Part shown: positions 1 to 10,797 of the stretch, in pieces
How positions within the stretch are numbered: position 1 is the first letter of the stretch
How the letters are laid out: each line of letters starts with the position of its first letter
DNA from: Megamerina dolium
Lineage: Eukaryota > Arthropoda > Insecta > Diptera > Megamerinidae
Assembly (NCBI GenBank): GCA_963854835.1
Contig: OY978526.1
Coordinates: 26,649,073-26,713,072 of the forward strand
Reading direction: 5' to 3'
DNA: 64,000 nucleotides
Notes under the pieces: model-generated
Seen by the model: the letters and a program-made list of their open reading frames with translations, nothing else
What the model was told of the DNA's origin: nothing
Database searches by the model: none
Position numbers and translations under genes: made by a program

Positions 1-240
1 CTGGAGCAGAGGCCTCTTTGGATCCTCGGGATGAGTTGGGATGCTTCTCTGGATGACCGAGCATACACACAATCGATCTGTTTATTGAACGATTCTTTTA
101 CGGTGATGATTTTGTCGTCAGTAAACAGAATTTGTATGTGAGCGTATCGGCTGCGTAACGCTTTCGATTTTCGTTGCAACGTTCGAAAAATATCGCCTTT
201 TCCTCATGTTAGTCGGTAGGGACACCAGAGTTTTTCATGT
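1..240 (-). pseudogene. Tc1/mariner-superfamily transposase fragment, cut by window edge
   Basis: Reading the minus strand from about 155 down to 1 gives an uninterrupted stretch with HIQILFTDDKIITV, then ESFNKQ and YARSSREASQLIPRIQRG. This matches the block around the first catalytic aspartate (LFTDEK) of a widespread animal Tc1/mariner-like transposase family. Upstream, between about 155 and 240, recognisable residues such as ERC occur in another frame, so a frameshift is likely. The rest lies beyond the left edge. No terminal inverted repeat is visible. The family match is from memory of the motif; decay is inferred from the frame change. Confidence 0.6.
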
Positions 241-1095
241 AAAACTCTTTAATAAGGAACTTGAACTTAAAAAACTTATTGCTGACCGTACTAGTGTGTT
301 GGGTAATTGCGAATTTTTTAAATAAATATGAAGATATTCTAGTGAAAACGTGACAAGTACAATTTTTTGTTTAAATACGCTAATTCATAGTATCTAGATT
401 CCGATGACAATATGCAATTGGTAAATTTAAATAAAAAAAAAATGTGGTCTTTTCAAAAACTTATGAAAACCGATTTTTAGTTTTACTAACCATAAAATAC
501 AAACATTTTTTTGCGTTCTTAAAAATTTCAGAATTTTGTACTTATTACTTTTTGATCGCTGTGCCTTCATTTGCAGTAGACCTGCATATGCTGCACGCAA
601 AACAGAGTCCAGTCGAACGAATTCAAACACTTTCAGTTGAATGCTTGTTTTTAGGTTCTTTTCCACTGCATTGTTCATCTTCACATTCACAATTGTTCTT
701 GTGTCGTTATTTTATAGTTTATATTTCGATTGTTAAATGCGTGACCATCACCATCATGTTAAAAATATAAAAAAATAATAAACGAAATATAGCACGACAA
801 CGGCACGTTCTTTTCAATTCTATATTGAAAGACAGCTATGCAAAAAAAAAAATATATATTCAAAATCTGCAGGTAAAAAGACAATGATTATTGCGAAGGA
901 AACAATAAGCGAGCACCATATTATATCAGCATTCAGTAGAATAACAAGTAGGCATCGTCTTTTGATGATTTATGAAATTATCGAATTACGAGCATACATA
1001 AATTGACACTAAATGTTCCAAAGAATATTGATGAACGTTCTCTTTCAGTTTTGGCTGTGCATATGAAATTTGATCAACTCTCGAAAGGAGCTGCT
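241..1095. other. AT-rich noncoding stretch
   Basis: No gene, splice signal or repeat is recognised. Short open frames around 427-770 on both strands overlap each other and have no domain or convincing start context. Confidence 0.5.
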
Positions 1096-1099
1096 AATA

Positions 1100-1275
1100 T
1101 TACCCACACTCTGAAGAGCCACAACTCTTGTGAGGTCGTCACATATTGAGAGAGCTTTTTATAGACAGTTTCTACTCTACAAGTTGCCTTTAGAAGAACT
1201 GCAGAATTGACAAAGAAATAACATTTCGTCGAAAGAAGGCCAAACTGCTAACCACCGAGCTCACGATACCCACGT
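1100..1275 (-). repeat. Decayed relic of the tRNA-headed SINE
   Basis: Bases 1233-1274 resemble the reverse complement of the SINE tRNA-like head, with a recognisable 'ctaaccaccgagct' block followed by 'acccacg'. The adjacent 'gagagctttttatagacag' and 'cttgtgaggtcgtcac' resemble the SINE body in the right order. Divergence is high, so this is the oldest and least certain copy. Confidence 0.35.
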
Positions 1276-2499
1276 TTAATAAGTATCACTTCTATCGCTT
1301 GCACATGTTGCTCCTTTTTTTTTTCTCATACTTGATTCATAGCAACACATTATAAAAGATTAATTAATAAAAAAAAAAATTATAATAAATTTCAATACAA
1401 TTCAATTTAATCCCATCTAATGATAAAGCTATATTATAAATTCTTTTAAAAATATATTTTATTTATAAATTCTTTTAGTAATTCCAAATTTATAATTCCT
1501 TCTTAGCAATTGCACTTGAGTTTTTATGCTTCACTGTAAATGTTTGTAATTAAGAACAGCAGACTCTGTATAGAAATAAGTGTATTTCAGTGTAATAAAA
1601 TGCCACATTATGGTCAAAATATATAATAAAGGGTTTAATACGAAAGAAAACCAAATATACAAAAATAAAAATAAAAAAATAAATAAATCTACAAGTACCA
1701 CCACTTGTATATTTGACAATAATTCAGTACACGAATACCCACATAAAAAGGATTAAATGCCATTATGTAAATATTACTGCTATTACTCAAGGATTTCAAT
1801 CTCTCTCTCTCTCTCCCTCTCTCTACATTCTCATATTCTCGTTAATATTTTTTCTCCATCCATTGAAGCAATAGAGTCCATTATTATAAGCTTTTTCTAG
1901 CAACTTAATTTATTCGACCATAAAAATTTACTCTCTCATACACACATACACATAATTATGTACTCGTACGCAGCGCATATGAAATAAGTACGATATAATA
2001 CTTATTATGGACGGATTTCGTCTCGATTGTCTAAAGACGCAATTGTATTGCATGCATTCCATTTCTCGTTGTCTTACAATTTCAAGTATACGAGTAACGA
2101 AAGGATTTAATATTGAGCTTAAACGAACAAAAAAAAAAAGAAAGATGGATGAAATTGTTGGCAACAAAATAAAATTTGAATATGAAAGGCATACTCAAAT
2201 TATAAGTACGTACAATTTGAATGTAGTCAGTAATGAGCACAGTTCATTAGTAAGCTATTAAGCGAGGATTTTTGTAATAATTTTCATTTAAGCACAATAG
2301 ATAACCAGATCATAATTTGACGCTAAATCCTATATAATTCGTAGCAATAAACCATTAAATTTTTAATGCCTTTTTATGCAAGGCGAACGTGCATATATGC
2401 ATGTAAAGTTATTTGATCCAATTAGACTTGAGACATTTTACTTATACGCACATTGATAAAAATAATCGTTATACCCCCCCGGATTACAAAGTACAGTCG
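1276..2499. other. AT-rich noncoding stretch with a CT microsatellite
   Basis: Contains a (CT)n tract at 1801-1824 and poly-A/T runs. Nothing else can be assigned. Confidence 0.5.
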
Positions 2500-3120
2500 A
2501 GAGCATAATTTTGTATGAACGATTGGTGTGGTTTTCATTTGATTTCGACCATTGTTGACATTCATTCATTCATTCATTAGCTAATATAATCGCATGTACC
2601 GAATTTCAGCTTGATAACTTTATATTTTTGTGTGTCAAGTGTAAAAATATACATGCGGAAGCACAAATTTGTATTGGAGGTAGGTGTGGTTTTTATCCAA
2701 TTCAACCCGTTTTTATATATGTCGATTAATACATAAATATAATAAAATATACCAAATTTCAGCTTGATAACTTTAGATTTACACGCACAAAGTGTGAAAA
2801 CAACCATTTAATGACATATTTTTGTATGGGAGCTACGTGTGATTTTCATCAAATTACAATCATTTTCTAGCATATCCGTTCCATCAACAAATCAATTTTC
2901 TGTACAAAGTTTTAGCATGAGAATTTTATATTTTCGCTTGTATAGAGTGAAAACATGCATTCCAAGACATACTTTTGTATGACAGGTGCGACTAGTTTTC
3001 AAGCGATTTTGCTCATTAATGTGCTCATCCATTTGATGGTGAAAAAAATCATATATTCAAATTTTTAGCACAATCGCTCCAAAATAAAAGAAATTATGTT
3101 ACGAATAGGTAGACAGACAT
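2500..3120 (+). repeat. Tandem array of ~152-bp monomers (family A, copy 1)
   Basis: Four diverged monomers recur about every 152 bp. Each has a core like 'GGTAGGTGTGGTTTTTATCC' beside a 'TTTGTATG' block (core starts near 2521, 2676, 2829 and 2981). A closing segment near 3060-3100 ('TTTTTAGCACAATCGCTCCA') resembles the end of other copies, followed by 'GGTAGACAGACATGG'. The array is oriented with the GTGGTTTTCATCC motif on the plus strand. Confidence 0.75.
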
Positions 3121-4359
3121 GGTTAAATTGACTCAAATCGTAACTGCGTAACTCAATCAAAACTTTTAACGTGTTTACGAGCTGATTTTTTAAATAATCA
3201 TGGTTTAGAATTGAAGAAAAAAAAAAGGCATCATTCTAGGGGCGTAAAATTACAAAATCTTGATTACAGATCCACCTTGGAGAAATAATTTGTTCGTCGA
3301 AGTTGTGCTTCAGTAAATGGATTGATTCATGCAGAGAGTGAAATAGACTGATAGCTGCAGTAACCGCCATTGATTCAGAGCATTCGTTTCTAAACAGCAA
3401 TGGCCCGATGTTTCGCTCAGCATATAGAACGCATATAGATAAAATTTTCTAATTGTAATAGTAACCAGTCAGTTGATACTATTTATTGAAATTTGTCTCT
3501 AGTTCACTAAATCCAAGAGATATCATCCACAATGTCAACCATAAAACGCATAAAATGATATTTGAATGTCGAAAAGAGGTCCATGAAATACGTAAAATTG
3601 ATGCATTGCTGAACTTTCAACGCTTCCGTGATAAAAATGGCAAACTTGAGTGAAAATAAATGACACTTGGATCATGTCCATACTAGAAAAGTATGACACT
3701 CTTAATATAAACACAATACAACCTTTTGTAAAGCCATCTCTCGGAGTATCACATACACAAGCATACAAATAAAATATTCAAAGAGTAATTTAAATCCATT
3801 TCACTTTCGCATCAAACAGAGTGAAATAAAACGAAAAAAAAAACTACATTCTTATAAAATGAAATATTTACAAAACAAACAGAAAAAAGTGCTTTCATTT
3901 ACATGCTGCTTCTAAACCCCACACACACATACAAATATACCCAATGTTGCTGCCACTCATCACTGTCATATGCAAAATGCATTTTTATCAAAAACAGCTA
4001 ATCTTTGAACGACGAGAAACCAAATAACTGTAAGTTGACTAGAGAAACTATAGTATAACAAGCACCCTAGGGTGCTTTCAGCAAAAACGAAAAAAAAAAC
4101 CGACTCCAGTAAGAAGTAAATAAAGAAATATTTTTCTTCATTGCAATAACATTTACACTCAAAGAAATTTTTTTTTTTTTATGTAAAGCAATGAATGTAT
4201 GTAACAATGTACATATATTTTGACGATGATAAAGTGCACTACAGTATTCAGAGATATTATCATGTGGTGCTTGTGGTGGAAAATGTGGTGTAAAAAGCAT
4301 GAAATATGCTTGTTTTGATATTCTTTGGTCATTGTATGAATTGCACCACACAATGAATG

Positions 4360-4394
<35 letters not shown>

Positions 4395-4466
4395 ATAACA
4401 TCACATCATAGTAATCAGAGGTCACCACATATTTTATTTGACAGGGTTGATAGTGAAACGTGTATG
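3121..4466. other. AT-rich noncoding stretch
   Basis: No coding or splice evidence was found. The only simple repeat of note is the CA tract near its right end. Confidence 0.5.
4361..4388. repeat. (CA)n microsatellite
   Basis: About 14 CA units, nearly uninterrupted. The cysteine/valine-rich frames across it are translation of the microsatellite, not genes. Confidence 0.95.
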
Positions 4467-4551
4467 TACAGGGTGATTCTCTAAGAGAGATTTTTGTAAA
4501 TTTAGAGAAATATATGAAATCGTTATTTGAGTCGATAAAACAATATATCTA

Positions 4552-5008
4552 CAAGGTGCGACAATTATGTGTTAAGACTGCCTCTAGAAAACACAATTAA
4601 AACACGATATCTGCTAATTTTTCGGAATTGCCTCCAGTGCCCTAGTCGAAGCCCGTTACATGGTCTGAATGTCATCAAAAAAGCATCCTTTCAACTTCAA
4701 TGTCAGTTTTGGGAACAAAAAGAAGTCGTACGGTGCCAAATTAGGTGAATACGGTTAGTGAATCAACACACAGACTTGATTCCGAACCAAAAATTGACGA
4801 ACAATGATTGCTGTGTGTTAAATTTCATGTTAAAATTTCAACATCAAACGAACACGTGTTTTGTAAAATGAATGTCAATAAACATTAAATGTCAACCAAA
4901 TGCCATGAAATTTTGACAGTTAGTAGAGGAAGGTTGAAGCTTCAAAACGATGGCGCGCTTGGTTGCTGAGATATGGTTCGAGTCTTAATACATAATTGTC
5001 GCACCTTG
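4552..5008 (-). mobile_element. Nested 457-bp mariner-type transposon inserted in the outer one
   Basis: Inverted ends CAAGGTGCGACAATTATG (from 4552) and the matching complement (ending 5008) extend to about 28 bp with one mismatch (GTGTTAAGACT versus GTATTAAGACT). Both sides carry TA (4550-4551, 5009-5010). Inside, on the minus strand between about 4620 and 4760, is a decayed C-terminal transposase tail: YSPNLAPYDFFLFPKL, then LKLKGCFFDDIQT, an in-frame stop, then ALEAIPK. This is a non-autonomous deletion derivative, younger than its host element. Confidence 0.9.
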
Positions 5009-5603
5009 TATATAATCTCACGAATAAATTCTTCAATATTGGCTTCCAGTGCGTCAATCATTGCGGGTTTGTCACGATAGACATGAGCTTTAACACAGCC
5101 CCACAAAAAATAGTATAAAGGCGTTAAATCGCACGATCTAGGTGGCCAATTGACCGGCCCCAAGCTTGAATTAAACTCTTCACTGAACTCGCCTCTCAAT
5201 TGGGTCATTGTTTCGCGTGCTGTGTGGCATGTGGCACCGTCAGCCAAGTCCAGCTCTTCCATTTTGGGTAAAAAAAAGTTAGTAATCCTCGCACGATAGG
5301 GTTCGCCATTCACAGTAACGTTCCTCCCTTCGTCATCTATGAAAAAGTACGGTCCAATGATGCCACCGGCCCATAATCCACACCAACCAGTGCATTTTTC
5401 GGGATGCATTGGCAGTTCTTGCGATGCTTCTGGCTGCTCTTCACACCAAATACGGCAATTTTGATTGTTCACGTATCCAGAACCAGAAATGAGCTTCGTC
5501 GCTAAACACAAGAAATTGCACGATGCACTTTCTTAACCGAGCATGAATTTTGATAATAAAAGTCAATAATCTGCAAGCGTTGTTCGTTTGTAAGTCGATT
5601 CAT
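5009..5603 (-). pseudogene. Broken transposase of the outer element
   Basis: A start at 5603 opens with MNRLTNEQRLQIIDFYYQN, the typical N-terminal helix-turn-helix region. After about 30 residues the sequence jumps, by an internal deletion, to FSDEAHFW (first catalytic Asp), then shifts frame into NQNCRIWCEEQPEASQELP, a WCGLWAGGIIGPYFF block, DGATCHTA (second catalytic Asp) and WPPRSCDLTPL (third acidic site). The residues normally just before DGATCHTA (MWFQQ-like) are missing, a second small deletion. The C-terminus is interrupted at 5008 by the nested element. Acts, when intact, as a DDE/D cut-and-paste transposase; this copy is dead. Confidence 0.88.
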
Positions 5604-5717
5604 GATTAAATTATTGATCAAACTGAACATGTTTGATAGTAACATGTTACACGAAAACAGTTGAGCTGCCAAAATCAGTGTTGCCAAAATGAAAGTTGCT
5701 AAAAAAATCACCCTGTA

Positions 5718-6989
5718 TGATGGATATATCACAAAATATGATTGTGTAGTGTGTGCAGCAATAGAAAAATGTCAGAGAAATGAAATGAAAAACTTTGCAA
5801 GAAAAACAAAAATCAAAATACATTTTCCATCATACTCGTAGATTCTATCAAACAAGTGCTTGCAGCAGCAGATGAATTTAAATGGTTATTCTCTGATAAA
5901 AAGTTTCTTCTTTGATTTATTTCTCATCCAACATGTGACACAATATGTATGTATGTAGGCACTTATGTATACTCGTATATGTATATGTTTTGTGAGTGAT
6001 GAAATAAATACATAAATAAATGATATTACGACAATACAATTTATTCTTGCCGATAGCCGCTGATGAAATATTTACAACTTCATTTTGATGGCTTCCATAT
6101 ATCATTATGGTTATTTTAGTTAGTAATATGAATAAATTACAGACCCTTTACGAAAGTTTATACAGCCAAAATATTAGCTGATGATTTCATCCATTTTTGA
6201 AATTCCTCAAATTATTTCCTTATTTTCTTCCCCGTGAAAAACGGCGTTTTTGGAGTAAATGCCATGAGGGACGTGTGCCCATTTTCATTGTCGAAGATGG
6301 GTTAAACCCAATTCTTTCTTAGTTTGATACTTCATTTATTTAAATATTTATATTTGCCACCCGCTTAATATTTTTTTTATCTTTATTGAATGGATACGAT
6401 ATAATCGATTCGTAGACACAGTTGGCTGATTTAAAGAACTCTAAGTACAAACATATGTATTTAGATATATAAGAAAAAAATAAAGTGAAAACATTTTTTA
6501 ATTTCATTGTATCGCATATATGGTATTTGGTGCAAATATGTACTTATACCTAACTCATTCAAATCGCTTTTTATATTTTTAGAAATATCAAATTAAAACA
6601 TATTTTGGTATTGTACAATTTCTTTTTTCTTATATAATACAGATCAGAATAGTCAAGCAAATAATAAATAATTATATACGCTAGCTTGTTCGATAAGTTC
6701 CTGCAATCTAATTAGTCGGTAAGCCACACAAGTATATCTACCTTTAAATATAGTGGTCGCTGAATTTAACACCAGGGTTGCTTTGACCCGCCCGACAGTC
6801 GTTAATTTTTTCACCACAACAAATTTTTTAAACATATAAATCGATATTATCTCTACACTTGATAACATTTCCTTAAAAAAATTGAGGTACAGATTTTCTT
6901 CCCACTTCTCCCACAGTGCCCTGTGCTCATTAGTAATGTTGCCCTACAAAATGAATCCTAAAGCATTAATCGGAAAAAAAGCCCCATAA
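5718..6989. other. AT-rich noncoding stretch
   Basis: No assignable feature. A short, moderately GC-rich patch near 6240-6320 has no supported reading frame. Confidence 0.45.
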
Positions 6990-7620
6990 AATGGCCCTAG
7001 AGCGGTGAAATGTATGATCGATGATCCAACATTTTCCATAGATATACTTGACCCCTATTTCCATCTTTTACGAGAGGTCTCCTACAAAATTATTTTCATC
7101 AAATTAAAAGAACATTATAATTTTATGGATCAAGTAAATGAGCAAATTCATAAAAAGAGAAACACCTGGTGTACAAGAGAAAAAAATCGGTTTTTATGAA
7201 GACCTTCCTACAGAGTTTCGAAAAACATACCGAAAATCAGTGAATTAAGATACAAAATGTTGCAACAATCAGCTACCTTATTCAGCAAAATTTAACTATA
7301 TCTGATCTCTGAATTCTCGCATACCTCAAGAAGTCTTCGTGGAACATGCAGATAGGTATTTTCCCAACCTTTTGAAAAATCCTTACAGAAAAGGTATCCA
7401 TAAATTGGATGACCATTGGGAGCTTCAAGAACAATATCAGTCTTTAACGAAAAAAATGTTTTTTTTTTTGAATATTCATTGCAAAAATGTATTGAATCTC
7501 CACTATAAGCATGTGTGGTCAGGCAGTCTAGGAAAAATACTTTCAAGGCCTGCAAATTGTCATACCCTCAAGGACTGGAGACTACGGAAAATCAAAAATA
7601 TATTTTTGAAAGGGAATTGA
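6990..7620 (+). other. Possible decayed coding relic, family uncertain
   Basis: Two open stretches on the plus strand (7005-7199 and 7339-7620) have a more protein-like composition than their surroundings: a segment with DILDPYFHLLREVSYK, and one with VEHADRYFPNLLKNPYRK followed by KLDDHWELQEQY. The second loosely recalls the C-terminal region of hAT-type transposases, but no catalytic motif is visible and there is no terminal repeat. Treat as an unproven coding relic; the second stretch also contains a homopolymer run typical of a slipped frame. Confidence 0.15.
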
Positions 7621-8011
7621 GCATGGTTTTCGACCGATTTAGATAGCTCCGTTTTTTTAGCTTGTGTCGCCACTTAATACAGCCTATTCAAAGGCAAAAT
7701 AAAGTAAACTGGAATTTTCGAAAAGCAAAACATTTCTCTTTGTCCTCGAATACAAATGAAACATGTCATACCACATGGAGCATGTGATGATAACGTGGTT
7801 AATTCATAGACACACCAGCAGTTTGCACAGTAATTTTTTTTTTTTTTAACAATTTATATTTGCAAAACATTGCAAATATGAGTTGCATTTTCTCACAAAA
7901 ACCTGGGTTTTCCAACAGCTTCTGTAAATATCTTCTTTATTTGCTTAAATAACAAAATAATTAACGAAAAAAAAGGTATTCAATTAAATTATATGCAATA
8001 TATTTTGCCAC

Positions 8012-8050
8012 TATAAATAAAGCCCAACACTACACTTTCAACATCATTCA
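8012..8050 (+). promoter_or_regulatory. TATA box and probable start of transcription of the peptide gene
   Basis: TATAAATA at 8012-8019 is followed by initiator-like sequences at 8039-8041 (TCAAC) and 8048-8052 (TCAGT), 28 to 38 bases downstream. The rest of the leader includes CATCTTTCGGAG at 8084-8095. The start site is inferred by spacing. Confidence 0.65.
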
Positions 8051-8123
8051 GTGCTATCGCATTAAAAAAACACCATCTTTCGGAGCTAATCAAAACAAAA
8101 CAATAACAAGACAAAGCAACAAA

Positions 8124-8330
8124 ATGAAGTTTCTAAATGTAACACTTATTTTGATCCTTTTGGCAGTAATCTGTGTGGAAGCCAAAGGTTTGAGTGTAAA
8201 TGGCTTTTACAACACAGCCGGAATATATATTAATAAAACTCAAGATCTGTTAGATAATGCCAAAAACGCAACGAATGCACTAATTAAAATTGGTCAGGGA
8301 TTTCTGAATTCAACCAAAAACATGGGATAA
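8124..8330 (+). CDS. Small secreted peptide, unknown function (68 aa)
   Basis: The ORF starts at the first ATG after the TATA box, in good context (ACAAAATGA). Residues 1-20 (MKFLNVTLILILLAVICVEA) form a classic signal peptide with a likely cut after VEA. The predicted mature part is about 48 residues, starts KGLSVNGFY, has no cysteines, and carries three N-glycosylation sequons (NKT 37-39, NAT 48-50, NST 62-64). Its second half (LLDNAKNATNALIKIGQGFLN) could form an amphipathic helix. The gene is intronless, with a leader of about 80 bases and AATAAA 110 bases after the stop. It lies opposite in strand to the presumed host gene. I recognise no family; short TATA-driven secreted peptides in flies are often immune, reproductive or salivary, but nothing here decides which. 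Confidence 0.75.
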   Translation: MKFLNVTLILILLAVICVEAKGLSVNGFYNTAGIYINKTQDLLDNAKNATNALIKIGQGFLNSTKNMG

Positions 8331-8440
8331 AAATTAAATATGTACATACGCATATATATTTGCAGATATATGTATATTATATGCAATATATATATTTATG
8401 CATTATAATGTTTTATTCAATTTGTTCCAACCAATAATGA

Positions 8441-8446
8441 AATAAA
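8441..8446 (+). terminator. Polyadenylation signal of the peptide gene
   Basis: AATAAA at 8441-8446, about 110 bases after the stop codon, followed by a T-rich stretch. It is the expected position for the 3' end of a compact single-exon gene. Confidence 0.55.
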
Positions 8447-8567
8447 TGGTTTATTAATTTGAAAATGGTTTATCATTTTTATAAGGACGAAAATAGTAAA
8501 ATAAATAAATTCAAAGGCAAAAAAGGAAATCGAGATTTAAAATATTATAGGTATTCATATTTTTCAT

Positions 8568-8852
8568 GGGTGCCGTAGCTCAGTGGTAAGTGCGTTGGCC
8601 TTCTAACTTGTATGTCGTGGGTTCAATTGCCGACACAACTTTTTTCCTTCAAGCAATTGACAATTCTTCCGACAGTAATAATTTAATATGGAAGAGCTTC
8701 TGAAAGAGATCTGTGTAAAGCTCGGGAAGTCACAAGAGATGTGACTTGTTCGGAACCGGCTAATATAATATTAAAAATAAAATTGAACATGCACAATAGT
8801 ACTGGAAGAAAAGTTCCGCCCAAGAGCCCTTCGGGATCTAGAAGTGCCACAT
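8568..8852 (+). mobile_element. tRNA-derived SINE, variant with short 3' end
   Basis: Begins GGGTGCCGTAGCTCAGTGG (A box) with GTGGGTTCAATT (B box) about 50 bases later, the internal RNA polymerase III promoter of a tRNA-derived SINE. The body has the family markers 'TCCGACAGTAATAA' and 'TCGGAACCGGCTAATAT'. It ends 'CTTCGGGATCTAGAAGTGCC' rather than in CCTAACCTAA, so it belongs to a second 3'-end type also seen at 41935-42176. Confidence 0.85.
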
Positions 8853-9892
8853 ATTTATTTTATAATATTTGTTAGTGTTTTCCAATTTTTACTCTAATGA
8901 GATGAATAATGCATACGCAGAGAACACATCCTTTCCTAAATTGCAAATCTCAGAGGTGAGTGATTCTAAAATTATCCACTTTTTTTTTACAATGAGAGTT
9001 TTGCAATACTGCACTCAGTGCAATAGTATAAGTATACATATGGAAAGAAAATTTCTCAAATATTATGATAGTTATATTAGTTATATTAGAAGAAGGTAGA
9101 AAACCGGCTATACAAACATCTGACATGGAAATCGCAGACTGTTGTTCTTGAACAAATGTCGTTCAGGCATAAATGAAAAATGAATTTAAAAAAATCACTT
9201 TGTCGTTTTTGAAGTTCGTCCCATTTTAAACCAGTGTGACAAATTTGAAGAGTTAAGTACTGAAATGTTGTGTAGAGAATTTTTATACTAAACTGGTCAG
9301 TACGTACAATGGGACTTCGACAATAATAAAAAAGACAAAAACAAAAAGTAATAACATTTGAATTACACTGCTCGACAATTGTTTGCTCTTCCGCGAATAC
9401 CTTAAAAAAGTAAGTAAAAGAAAGAAACTTGCCTTCATTCATTGCTCGAAAGAATCGATTTCGAGATATTCGCAAAGAACGTATATTTTTAGTTAATGGC
9501 TAAAATCGGATATATCCATATAATATGATTTCACACCATTCGAAGCTTCCGACAATGTGCGACCTGTGTGTCGATCGGATTAAATTTGACTGAGTTATAG
9601 CGAATGAAATTCGAAGCAAGTGGCTTTTTTGATCATTTTTGAAAATTACTAATTTTCAGTTGATCCATTGACATGAAAAATAAATTATTTCACACAAACA
9701 ATTTTTAAAATTGTAGATAAAAGATAAGCGAAATTTAATCCGATCGACATAAATAGTATATCGTCGGAAGGAAGAAGACCACACCTTTCGAATGGCATGC
9801 AGCAAATTTTCTTGTGCAGTTGCAAACTTGAGGACAAAATTTCATAAAAATTATTTGAAATAATAAACGATTTTCTTTTACAAAAGTCTACT
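8853..9892. other. AT-rich noncoding stretch
   Basis: No assignable feature. The 9086-9475 minus-strand open frame has no recognisable domain. Confidence 0.45.
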
Positions 9893-10257
9893 AGGTTAGG
9901 TTAGGTTATGGGGATGCCCCCTCTCTCTGAGAGGATACACTTAGGCTAGAAAGGCCCATTGTGATACCACCGAGCTCCTCTTCCAATACTGTTGTGCGTG
10001 TTAAATTTGGACAGCATTAGAAGGGACCTACTTATATTAGCCGGTTCCGAACGGCAGAACCATTGTGACATCACTTTAACTTAGCTTTGTCACGGAGCTC
10101 TTTTTAAGAAGCATTTTTGGCAAATTCTTACTGCCGGAAAAATTGTCAATTCTTGCCGGCAGGTGGGTACCGCCGTTCGAAAGAAAAATCTTTTCGATTG
10201 AACCCACGACCTACAGATCAGAAGGTCAACGCACTAACCACTGAGCTACGGCACCCA
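9893..10257 (-). mobile_element. Full-length tRNA-derived SINE
   Basis: On the minus strand it runs from the tRNA-like head (GGGTGCCGTAGCTCAGTGG at 10257, B box GTGGGTTCAATC) through the body to a tail of CCTAACCTAACCTAG. At about 365 bp it is one of the two most complete copies. A second copy in the opposite orientation starts 227 bp away. Confidence 0.9.
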
Positions 10258-10484
10258 CTCTAGAGCATTTAATTGATCAAAAAGATGCTTTTAGACTCCT
10301 GACCTTTCAATTTTATAAATCTGATCAACAAATAACCGTTTTAATAACACAACTCTCCCAAACAGTTGATGTTGCATCTCTGACAGAGCAGACAGAGTAT
10401 TGCCAATCCTTTTTAAACCTAGAAATTTCTGCTCAAATTGCAAAAAAAAATTGGTACGTCCCACATCGGCTGTGACCAAAAATT
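10258..10484. other. Spacer between two inverted SINE copies
   Basis: About 227 bp with no assignable feature; it would be the loop of a long hairpin in any through-transcript. Confidence 0.5.
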
Positions 10485-10797
10485 TGTCCAATCCCCGGCT
10501 GAAGCATAGCAAAATTTGGTATCGAAAAGATTTTTCTTTCGCACGGTACCCACCTGTCAGCAAGAATTGGCAATTTTTCTGGAAGTAATAATTTGCCAAA
10601 AATGCTTCTTAAAAGAGCACTGTGACAAAACTAAGTTAAAGTGATGTCACAAGGGTTCTACTGCCGCGCGGAACCGGCAAAAATATGTAGGTCCTTTCTA
10701 ATGCTTGAAAGAGAAGCTCGGTGGTATCACAATGGGCCTTTCTGGTCTAAGTGTGTCCTCTCAGAGAGAGGGTAGCCACATAACCTAACCTAACATA
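10485..10797 (+). mobile_element. SINE copy lacking its tRNA head
   Basis: Starts at 'CAATCCCCGGCTGAAGCATA', just at the B box, and continues through the body ('CGGAACCGGC', 'CTCAGAGAGAGGG') to the tail ATAACCTAACCTAAC. Without the A box it could not be transcribed from its own promoter. It forms an inverted pair with the copy at 9893-10257. Confidence 0.88.

Larger units (their letters stand above)
4469..5715 (-). mobile_element. Deleted Tc1/mariner-superfamily transposon (outer element)
   Basis: The ends are CAGGGTGATT at 4469 and its complement AATCACCCTG ending at 5715, each flanked by TA (4467-4468 and 5716-5717), the target duplication expected of this superfamily. The minus strand carries transposase remnants. 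The span is 1247 bp, but 457 bp of that is a second transposon inserted at 4552-5008, so only about 790 bp of the original remains. Full members of such families are usually about 1.3 kb. It cannot encode a working transposase. Confidence 0.9.

Noticed and set aside
4067..4428. Overlapping valine/cysteine-rich ORFs over 4067-4428
   Set aside because: They are translations of the CA microsatellite and surrounding AT-rich DNA, with no domain.
7905..7913. GGGTTTTCC as a kappa-B immune site for the peptide gene
   Set aside because: Departs from the usual consensus, is single, and lies about 100 bases before the TATA box; not enough to claim immune control.
8568..8640. Functional tRNA genes at SINE heads
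   Set aside because: A and B boxes are present but no acceptor stem can be closed and the sequence continues into the SINE body; they are SINE promoters.
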